Assembly (NCBI RefSeq): GCF_002234405.1
Contig: NZ_NMQT01000115.1
Span: 1 to 64,000 of the forward strand
DNA: 64,000 nucleotides
Reading direction: 5' to 3'
Source: Amycolatopsis thailandensis
GTDB lineage: Bacteria > Actinomycetota > Actinomycetes > Mycobacteriales > Pseudonocardiaceae
Shown here: piece after piece, positions 57,103 to 64,000 of the stretch
How positions within the stretch are numbered: the first letter of the stretch is position 1
Layout: the number at the start of each line of letters is the position of its first letter
The notes under the pieces: generated by a model
Databases searched by the model: none
Seen by the model: the letters and a program-made list of their open reading frames with translations, nothing else
What the model was told of the DNA's origin: nothing
Made by a program: the position numbers and the translations under genes

Positions 57103-60047
57103 CGTTCCTCCTTGGCTGCGTTGCTCGTGGTCAGATCCAGCACGCCGTCGAGCCGGCCGTGGGCGGCCCGCACCGCCTCGGCGCCGCCGGGGTGCTCTTC
57201 GGCGAACAAGACGGTCGCGCCGAGCTCGGCGCCCAGACGGGCGGCCAGATCCCGGGCGGTGACGTCCAGGTCGCCTTCGATCAGGTAGACCGGCCGGGTC
57301 GACCGGGCGCCGAGGGCGACGTCGGCGGCGGCTTCGGTCGGCTCGATCCAGTAGCGGTCGCGTTGGAACGGATAACCGGGCAACGTGGTCTTCCGCGGGT
57401 CACGGCCGTCGTGATAGGCCCGCCAGTCGATGTCCGCCCCGGAGAGCCAGGCCCGGCCGAGCGCTTCGGTGAGCACGGCCGTGTCCTGGCGGGGGTCGGC
57501 CTCGCCGGGCAGGGTGGGTACCAGCAGCGACCACGAAGTCTGGGGGAAATCGGGGTGGCCGCGGAACATCGAGCCGAGCGACTGCCCGGCTCCCAGTTCC
57601 AGCAACACGGTATCCGGGGAAGTACTGGCAAGATGCTCGATCATCGCGGCGAAGCGCACGGGACGGCACATGTGCTCGGCCCAGTAGCCGGGATCCTTCA
57701 GTTGTTTGAGCGTGATCGGCGCGCCGGTGACGTTGGACAGGTAGGGCACTTCCGGCTCGCGCGGCGTGAGGTTCTTCCGCGCCCACGCGGTCAGTTCGGC
57801 CGCGGCGGGACGCAGGGCGCGCGAGTGGAAGGCGTGCGTGGTGCGCAGCGGCCGCGCCGGGACGCCGTGTTCGGCGAGCGCGGCGGCCAGCTTCTCGACT
57901 CCGTCGCCCGCGCCGGACACGACGATCATCCGCGGCCCGTTCACCGCGGCGACGTCGACGCCGAACGCGGTCACGTCGCCCACCAGTGCGGTGAGTTCGG
58001 CCGCGCCCAGCGGGATCGCGGCCATCGAGCCTTCGGGCAGCTTCTCGATCAGCTTCGCGCGGAAGGCCACCAGCGCGGTGGCCTCCTCCAGAGTGAGGGC
58101 GCCCGCGAGCGTCGCGGCGGCGAACTCGCCGACGCTGTACCCGGCGAGCACCGAGGGCTGGAGACCCCAGGCGCGCAGCAGGCGGCCGAGCGCGTAGCCG
58201 AGGGTGAACACGGCGGGCTGGGTGACCGACGGCGCCGCGTCCTCGGCGTCGGTGGCGCGGCCCAGCAGCCGGGCCAGGTCCCCGCCGTCGGAACCGCGGT
58301 CCCCGTGCAGGCTCGCGGTCGGGTCCGTGCCGAGGTGAGTCTTGAACAGCGCGGCGCATTCGTCGACGGCGGCCTTGAACTCCGGCTCGCTGTCGTACAG
58401 GCCGCCCGCCATGCCCCGGTACTGCTCGCCGACCCCGGCCAGCAGGAAGGCCGCCTTGCGCGGCTTCGAGTCCGCTTCGGCGATCACCCGGGTCTCGGAC
58501 GCGAACGCGTCGGCGGCGTCGTCCACCGAGGACACGACCGTCATGCGCCGGTGCTCGAAAGCCTTCCGGCCGTTGTGCAGCGTGTAGGCCACGTCCGCCA
58601 GATCCGTCCACTCAGGACGGTGCGCGGCGAGCCTGCCGGTCATCGCGTCGGCCGCTTCCGGGGTCCGCGCGGACCACGCGAGCAGTTGATGCGGCCGGGC
58701 GGACGGACGCTCCGGGCGGTCCTCCGGCGCTTCCTCGATGACGACGTGGGCGTCGGTGCCGCCGAAACCGTACGCGCTGACCCCGGCCAGCCGAGGACGC
58801 TCACTGCGCGGCCAGTCGCCCAGTTCCGTCTGCACGACGAGCTTGTCACCACTGTGGGCCAGCTGCGGGTTCGGCTTCTCGAAGTTGACCGCGGGCGGCA
58901 GCTTCTCGTGGTGCAGCGCCAGCGCGGCCTTGATCAGCCGGGCGATGCCACCCGCCTGGTTGATGTGCCCGAGGTTCGCGTCGATCGAGCCGAGCGTGAT
59001 CCGCTCGACCTCGTCGACGTCGAAGATCTTCTGCAGCGCGGAGATCTCGGCGACGTCACCGAACGGAGTGCCCAAAGTGGACACTTCGATGTGGTCGATC
59101 TCGCCGGGTTCGACGTCGGCGGCGGCCATCGCCTCGGCGACGACGGCGGCCTGACCGGGCACGCCCGGCAGATTGAACCCTTGCCGCGCGCGGTTGCCCT
59201 CGTGGTGGATGGCCCAGCCGCGGATCACCGCGTAGACCCGGTCGCCGTCGGCGAGCGCGTCCTCCAGCCGCCGCAACACGACGACGCCGAGCCCGTTGCC
59301 GGGCACCTTGCCGTTGGCTCCGGCGTCGAGGATCCGGTTGATCCCGTCGGGGGCGAACCGGCTGCCCTCGCGGTAGAGATAGCCCGGCTCCTGCGGCACG
59401 ACAACGGAAACCGAGCCGGAGACCACCAGGTCGGACTCGCCGGTGAGCAGGCTGGAGCAGCCCTGCGCGACGGCGGCGAGCGCGGTCGAGCTACAACTCT
59501 GGACGCTGACCGACGGACCGGTCAGGTCGAGCGCGTACGACAGCCGGGACGCGATCAGGTCCTTCTCGTTCTGCAGGATCGGCTGGTCCGGTCCGACGGT
59601 CAGCGCGGTGACGTCGTTGGACAGCAGGTTCGACAGGAGATACGTGCTCGGGGCACCGCCCGCGAACACCCCGGCCAGGCCCTCGATCCGGTCCGGGTCG
59701 ACGCCCGCGTCCTCCAGCGCGTGCCACGCGCATTCGAGGAACAGCCGGTGCTGCGGGTCGAGCAGTTCGGCGTCGCTCCGGTTGTAGCCGAAGAAGTCGG
59801 CGTCGAAGCGGTCGATCCCGGGGAGCAGGCCCGCGGCGGGGACGAACGCGGGGTCGTCGGCCACTTCGGCGGGGACGCCCGCGGCGAGCAGCTCGTCGCG
59901 GGTCATCCGGGTGATGCCGTCGCGGCCGGCGCACAGGTCGGCCCAGAACTTGCCGATGTCGGGCGCGCCGGGGAAGTTCCCGGCCATGCCGACGATCGCG
60001 ATGTCGTCGCCGGTGTCCCGTTCTCGCGTGGTCATGGGGTGGTTCAC
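57099..60047 (-). CDS. Type I PKS protein: KS (HGTGT His replaced by Ser) - AT, no ACP
   Basis: 982 aa. KS (about 13-440) has the nucleophile Cys185 in SVQSCSSTALAA and His361 in NLGHINQAGG, but the HGTGT motif reads EVSTLGTPFGD, with Ser323 where the first active-site His should be. AT (about 530-830) has LAGYSVGEFAAA (Ser638; Tyr instead of His in GHSxG) and THAFHSRAL (738-741), a motif usually linked to malonyl-type units. After the AT only about 120 residues follow (PLPGYPFQRDRYW-like linker, then an incomplete Rossmann-like start), with no KR, ACP or TE. Missing the His, the KS may not decarboxylate and extend. GTG start overlaps the upstream PKS stop (GTGA). Confidence 0.9.
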   Translation of the reverse strand: MNHPMTTRERDTGDDIAIVGMAGNFPGAPDIGKFWADLCAGRDGITRMTRDELLAAGVPAEVADDPAFVPAAGLLPGIDRFDADFFGYNRSDAELLDPQHRLFLECAWHALEDAGVDPDRIEGLAGVFAGGAPSTYLLSNLLSNDVTALTVGPDQPILQNEKDLIASRLSYALDLTGPSVSVQSCSSTALAAVAQGCSSLLTGESDLVVSGSVSVVVPQEPGYLYREGSRFAPDGINRILDAGANGKVPGNGLGVVVLRRLEDALADGDRVYAVIRGWAIHHEGNRARQGFNLPGVPGQAAVVAEAMAAADVEPGEIDHIEVSTLGTPFGDVAEISALQKIFDVDEVERITLGSIDANLGHINQAGGIARLIKAALALHHEKLPPAVNFEKPNPQLAHSGDKLVVQTELGDWPRSERPRLAGVSAYGFGGTDAHVVIEEAPEDRPERPSARPHQLLAWSARTPEAADAMTGRLAAHRPEWTDLADVAYTLHNGRKAFEHRRMTVVSSVDDAADAFASETRVIAEADSKPRKAAFLLAGVGEQYRGMAGGLYDSEPEFKAAVDECAALFKTHLGTDPTASLHGDRGSDGGDLARLLGRATDAEDAAPSVTQPAVFTLGYALGRLLRAWGLQPSVLAGYSVGEFAAATLAGALTLEEATALVAFRAKLIEKLPEGSMAAIPLGAAELTALVGDVTAFGVDVAAVNGPRMIVVSGAGDGVEKLAAALAEHGVPARPLRTTHAFHSRALRPAAAELTAWARKNLTPREPEVPYLSNVTGAPITLKQLKDPGYWAEHMCRPVRFAAMIEHLASTSPDTVLLELGAGQSLGSMFRGHPDFPQTSWSLLVPTLPGEADPRQDTAVLTEALGRAWLSGADIDWRAYHDGRDPRKTTLPGYPFQRDRYWIEPTEAAADVALGARSTRPVYLIEGDLDVTARDLAARLGAELGATVLFAEEHPGGAEAVRAAHGRLDGVLDLTTSNAAKEER

Positions 60048-63000
60048 CTTCCGGTCCGGCTCGGGCGCTTGCGGAGCTTCGCGGTGCGGGCGCGGCGGCG
60101 TTCGCCGCGGGCGGAGACGTCTTCGGCGGGTTCGGCGGCCGCCTGCGGAGCGCCGGGTTCACCGAGGAGCGTGACGAACTCGGCGATGGTCGGTTTCTCG
60201 AACAGGCTCGCCGGGGCCAGTTCGACGCCGAACTCCTTGGCGACGCGGCCGATCAGCACCAGGCCGATCAGCGACGTGCCGCCGAGGTCGAAGAACGGGT
60301 CGTGCACGCCGACCTCCTCCAGGCCGAGGCAGTCGCACCAGGCGGCGGCGACCCGCACCTCCGCCGGGGTGCGCGGGGCGACGTACGCGGTGCGCAGCTC
60401 GGGGCGCGGGTACCGCTCGCCGGTGGGGATGGCGGCGTCGGCGCCGACCAGCGCGTCGACCGATCCCATCCGGGCCAGCGCGGCCAGCACGTCGGTCAGC
60501 GGGAGCGGCAGCACGGTCACCAGCGGCTCGCCGGAGGCGACGATCCGCGAGAGCAGCTCGGTGCCTTCCTCGGCGCCGATGCCGAACTCCTCGCGGAACT
60601 TGCGGGAGCCTTCCTGCGCTTCGGCGGACCCCGAGAGCCCGGACGCCGTCCAGGCGTCCAGCTGCCAGGGACCCCACGCGACCGACACGACCTGCTTCGC
60701 CGGACCGCGCCCGCCCGCCGAGGCCGAGGCGACCCCGTCGAGGAAGGCGTTGGCCGCGGAGTAGTCGATCTCGCCGACACCGACGGTGAGCGTCACCGTC
60801 GAGGAGTACAGGACCAGCAGGTCGACCGGTTCGACGCGCAGCGCGTCGGTCAGAGCCAGGGTTCCGTCGATCTTCGGCGCCAGCACCGCGGCCGCCTGCT
60901 CGCGGGTCTTGTTCTGCAGCAGACCGCCACCGGCGATCCCGGCCGCGTGCACCACGCCGTCGAGGTAACCGAAATAGCCGCGGACCTCCGCCAGCAGCGC
61001 GGCGGCCTCGCCGGGGGCGCTGACGTCGGCTCGCAGGGTCAGGACGTCGGCGCCGAGGGCGCGCAGGTCCCGGACCGCCAGCAGTACTTCGCTCGTGCGG
61101 TCGTCGACGCCGTGGTCGCGGATCCAGTCGTCCCAGGTCTCCTCCGGCGGCAGCTCGGACCGGCCCGCCAGGGCGAGGTTCACGCCCAGCGGCGCGAGGC
61201 GCTTGGCCAGCGCGAGACCGAGGACACCGAGACCGCCGGTGATCAGGTAGGTCCCGCCGGGCTTCCAGGCCAGCGAGTCTTCGGTCTCGGGCAGCTCGAC
61301 GACGTCGAAGCCGCGCAGCCAGCGCCTTCCGCCGCGCCAGGCGGCGACGGCGACCCCGTCGACGGTGTCCACTGTGGACGCCGCGAGCAGGTCGAGCTCA
61401 TGCAGGGCTTGGGCTGTCTTGTCGCCGGTGCGGTCGAAGTCCGCGTACTGCGCGTGGACCAGCGGGTACTCGGCGGCGATCGCGTCGGACGTGGCGGCGA
61501 TGGTCGGGGCGAAGGCGTCGGTGGCGTCCCCACCAAGGACGTCGAAGCCGTTGTGTCCCAAAGCGAGCAGGTCGACCCGGCGCCCGGCGCATTCGGCGCC
61601 GATGGCCTTGCCGAGCTCCAGGAGGCTGTAGAAGCCGGATTCGATTCCGCTGGCGGTGAGCCCGAGGGCGTGCACGATCCGCAGCGGCCCCTCCCCGGCG
61701 AGCGCCTGACGATCCACATCGGCAGCGACCGTGACGCGATGCCCGGCGGCCTCCGCCGCGGCCGCGAAGCTGTCAGCGAACGCGCCCGGCTCGGCGAACA
61801 GGACCAGGTCGCCCGGCGTCGCGGGTACTCGCCGGGTGCTGTCGCGGCGCCAGGTCGGCGTGTGCGCGGCCAGACCGTCGCGGACCGGCGTCTCCGGCTG
61901 CGGCTCACCGGCGGACATCTGCGACAGCGACCAGCCGCCACCGCGAGAAGCGACCTCGGGCCAGTAGCGGGTGCGCTGGAAGCGGTAGCCGGGCAGCGAG
62001 ACGAACCGGCGGTCCGGTCCGGCGCCGTCCGCCCAGCCGATCTGGACTCCGTGCTCCCAGAGCGCGCCCAGCGCGGTCAGCCAGGCCTGTCGTCCGATAC
62101 CCGCAGCCGGCTCCGGCAGCAGCGAGACCACCGGCGTCTGCGGCAGGTAGCGGCCGGCCGCTTCGGCGCCGTCGTCGCCGAGTCCGGCTTCGACCAGGAC
62201 TCCGGCGTACTTGGCCAGCGCCAGCAGGCCGTCTTCGAAGCGGTCGTCCGCGATCCGCCAGTGCGCCGGATCGGCGGCCTCGGCGGCGGTGAGCACCGTG
62301 CCGGTGCGCGGCGAGATCACCGGCACCGCCGGGGTTCCCGCTTGTGGGACGGGTCCGCCGAGCGCGAGTTCGAGGCCTTCGGCGAGGCCGAACAGCCCGC
62401 CCGCGACGGCGGCGACGCATTCGCCGGTCCCGCGTCCGAGCACCACGGCCGGTTCGAGGCCCCACGCGGCCAGCAGCCGGGTGAAGGCGTACTCGACGGC
62501 GAAGACCACGGCCCGCTCGTCGGCCTCGGCCGTGCCGTAGAGCGCGCCGAGCAGGTCGGCACGGCCGTCCAGCAGGGCCGCGCATTCGTCGATCGCGGCA
62601 CGGAACGCGAGTTCGGTGCGGTACAGCTCGTCGGTGGTGCCCTGCCACGCGCCACGGGTACCGGGCAGCAGAAGACCGAAGCGCCGCTTGTCGGTGACGA
62701 CCGAACCGCCGGTGACCGCCTTCAGCGCGGTGACGGCGTCGGCGTGGTCGCGCACCAGCACGGCCTTGCGCAGCGGAAGGGCGCTACGTCCGGCCTGGGT
62801 GGTGAAGGCGATGTCGGCCAGTTCTCCGGTCAGGTTCTCGGCCAGCGCTTCGGCATTGGCACGCAGTCCGGCTTCACTCTGGCCGGAGACCGTGAGCAGC
62901 TGCCATTCGACGCCGGGAGTGGCCGTCGGCGCGGGTGCGGCCTGGTCGAGGACGAAGTGCACGTTGGACCCGGACCAGCCGAAGGAGCTGACACCCGCGC

Positions 63001-64000
63001 GCAGCACCCCGGCGGCGTTGGCCGGGAAGGGCCGCGCCTCGGGGACCGGGCGGACCGTGCCGTCCACGGTGACCACCGAGTTCGGGGTGCTCATGTGCAG
63101 GTTGCCGGGCAGGGTGCCGTTTTCCAGCGACAGCACGGTTTTGATCAGGCCGGCCATTCCCGCCGCGGCGAGGGTGTGGCCGACGTTGGTCTTGACCGCG
63201 CCGACGTAGAGCGGCTCGGGAGCGTTCCGCTCGCCGAAGATCTCGCCGAGCGCGGTGAACTCGATCGCGTCACCGAGCTGGGTGCCGGAGCCGTGCGCCT
63301 CGACGTAGCCGACCTCGTCGGGGGCCACCCCGGCGTCGGCGAGCGCCGCGCGGATGACCGCGTTCTGCGCCGCCCGGTTGGGCGCGGTGAGCCCGTTGCT
63401 GCGGCCGTCCTGGTTGGTCGCGGTGCCGCGGATGACCGCGCGCGTCCTTCTGCCCTGGCCGACCTCGCCCGCCCGGCGGAGCACGACGACGCCGCCGCCC
63501 TCGCCGATGACGTAGCCGTCGGCGCTCTCGTCGAAGGTCTTGGTGCGGCCGTCGGCGGCGAGCATGCTCATCTTGCAGGACTGGATGAAGACGTCCGGGT
63601 TGATCATCGCCGACGCGGCGCCGACGATCGCGATGTCGCATTCGCCGCGCCGCAGGCTCTGCACGGCCAGGTGCGCCGCGCTCAGCGCCGACGAGCAGGC
63701 CGTGTCGACGGTGAGGCAGGGCCCGCGCAGGTCGAGCAGATGCGCGATGCGCCCGGCGGCGGCGGAAAGCGAGCTGCCGAGCCCGAAGTAGGGGTCGTCG
63801 GCCGCGTCCATACCGTCGGCTTCGAGCTGCCGCATGCTGTACTGCATGGTGTCGATCAGCCCGGCGAACACGCCGGTGCGGCTGCCGCGCAGTTCGTCGG
63901 CGGTGAGCCCGGCGTCCTCGATGCCTTCCCACACCAGCTCCATGAGCAGGCGGAAGGTCGGGTCGAGCCGCCGCGCTTCCTGCGGCGAAAGGCCGAAGAA
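60044..64000 (-). CDS. Type I PKS protein: KS - degenerate AT - KR - ACP (N-terminus outside window)
   Basis: 1318 codons lie in the window; the frame runs off the edge at FFGLSPQEARRLDP, inside a KS. The KS is complete in its active site: VDTACSSALSAAHLA, EAHGSGTQLGDAIE and KTNVGHTLAAAG. The AT region is short and broken: LGRGTGECVAAV replaces GHSxG (Ser to Thr, His to Arg) and no HAFH/YASH motif follows. The KR is intact (GTYLITGGLGVLGLALAKRL, Tyr in EIDYSAANAFLDG). The ACP has DPFFDLGGTSLIGLVLIGRV. Arg/Lys-rich C-terminus. Extender units must come from another AT, most simply the one on the next protein or the FkbJ-type ACP system. Confidence 0.92.
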   Translation of the reverse strand, partial: FFGLSPQEARRLDPTFRLLMELVWEGIEDAGLTADELRGSRTGVFAGLIDTMQYSMRQLEADGMDAADDPYFGLGSSLSAAAGRIAHLLDLRGPCLTVDTACSSALSAAHLAVQSLRRGECDIAIVGAASAMINPDVFIQSCKMSMLAADGRTKTFDESADGYVIGEGGGVVVLRRAGEVGQGRRTRAVIRGTATNQDGRSNGLTAPNRAAQNAVIRAALADAGVAPDEVGYVEAHGSGTQLGDAIEFTALGEIFGERNAPEPLYVGAVKTNVGHTLAAAGMAGLIKTVLSLENGTLPGNLHMSTPNSVVTVDGTVRPVPEARPFPANAAGVLRAGVSSFGWSGSNVHFVLDQAAPAPTATPGVEWQLLTVSGQSEAGLRANAEALAENLTGELADIAFTTQAGRSALPLRKAVLVRDHADAVTALKAVTGGSVVTDKRRFGLLLPGTRGAWQGTTDELYRTELAFRAAIDECAALLDGRADLLGALYGTAEADERAVVFAVEYAFTRLLAAWGLEPAVVLGRGTGECVAAVAGGLFGLAEGLELALGGPVPQAGTPAVPVISPRTGTVLTAAEAADPAHWRIADDRFEDGLLALAKYAGVLVEAGLGDDGAEAAGRYLPQTPVVSLLPEPAAGIGRQAWLTALGALWEHGVQIGWADGAGPDRRFVSLPGYRFQRTRYWPEVASRGGGWSLSQMSAGEPQPETPVRDGLAAHTPTWRRDSTRRVPATPGDLVLFAEPGAFADSFAAAAEAAGHRVTVAADVDRQALAGEGPLRIVHALGLTASGIESGFYSLLELGKAIGAECAGRRVDLLALGHNGFDVLGGDATDAFAPTIAATSDAIAAEYPLVHAQYADFDRTGDKTAQALHELDLLAASTVDTVDGVAVAAWRGGRRWLRGFDVVELPETEDSLAWKPGGTYLITGGLGVLGLALAKRLAPLGVNLALAGRSELPPEETWDDWIRDHGVDDRTSEVLLAVRDLRALGADVLTLRADVSAPGEAAALLAEVRGYFGYLDGVVHAAGIAGGGLLQNKTREQAAAVLAPKIDGTLALTDALRVEPVDLLVLYSSTVTLTVGVGEIDYSAANAFLDGVASASAGGRGPAKQVVSVAWGPWQLDAWTASGLSGSAEAQEGSRKFREEFGIGAEEGTELLSRIVASGEPLVTVLPLPLTDVLAALARMGSVDALVGADAAIPTGERYPRPELRTAYVAPRTPAEVRVAAAWCDCLGLEEVGVHDPFFDLGGTSLIGLVLIGRVAKEFGVELAPASLFEKPTIAEFVTLLGEPGAPQAAAEPAEDVSARGERRRARTAKLRKRPSRTGR

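Noticed and set aside
57159..60764. Very long plus-strand open frame opposite the PKS genes
   Set aside because: Its translation is Arg/Gly/Asp-rich low-complexity sequence with no domain, and it is the antisense shadow of two well-supported PKS genes with proper motifs.

Overview
The window is high-GC DNA with strong G/C third-position bias, frequent GTG starts and dense ATGA/GTGA stop-start overlaps. Gene families (SARP and LAL regulators, M14 and S8 secreted proteases, MmyB-like XRE regulators, a 3,4-AHBA synthase pair, FkbH-type PKS genes) point to a filamentous actinomycete, most likely Amycolatopsis or a close Pseudonocardiales relative. The genus is inferred from gene content and from the style of the intergenic hairpins; no marker gene is present. 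No rRNA, tRNA, IS element or CRISPR array was seen.

Layout. 1-11.7 kb is housekeeping or accessory: a partial FMN reductase, a ROK kinase with an APC permease, a lipoprotein with a membrane protein, an alpha/beta hydrolase, a J-domain/nuclease-like membrane protein, a secreted M14 carboxypeptidase, a DUF998 protein with a methyltransferase, and two small minus-strand genes. 12.0-15.7 kb is a tightly overlapping four-gene operon (XRE regulator with an alpha-toroid-like C-terminus, cupin, dCTP-deaminase-like protein, ThiL/AIR-synthase-like protein) of unknown purpose. 16.1-34.5 kb is a biosynthetic cluster. It has two SARPs, an XRE regulator, an exporter, GriI/GriH-type enzymes for 3-amino-4-hydroxybenzoate, two ANL enzymes, an HpaB-type hydroxylase with its flavin reductase, an O-methyltransferase, an SDR, an aromatic hydroxylase, and a CreE/CreD-type pair that makes nitrous acid from aspartate. 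This closely matches the logic of cremeomycin (ortho-diazoquinone) biosynthesis, with extra oxidation and activation enzymes.

34.8-38.1 kb is a large secreted subtilase. 38.4-45.3 kb is an acyl-CoA catabolic set (SDR, MaoC hydratase, ACAD11-like kinase, three acyl-CoA dehydrogenases) ending in a TetR regulator. Two matching palindromes suggest this TetR controls part of the set and itself. 45.5-51.1 kb carries two large regulators, a LAL and a SARP-cyclase-like-ATPase. 51.3-64.0 kb, all minus strand, is the 3' part of a type I PKS cluster that continues past the window edge. It has KS-AT(degenerate)-KR-ACP, then KS(His to Ser)-AT, then FkbK/FkbJ/FkbI/FkbH homologues for an oxygenated malonyl-ACP extender unit, a type II thioesterase, a phosphopantetheinyl transferase and a YqcI/YcgG-family putative N-oxygenase.

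Throughout, gaps lying 3' of genes carry long near-perfect hairpins (about 14-27 bp stems), while none was seen in the divergent promoter gaps. They look like terminators or a dispersed palindromic repeat family.
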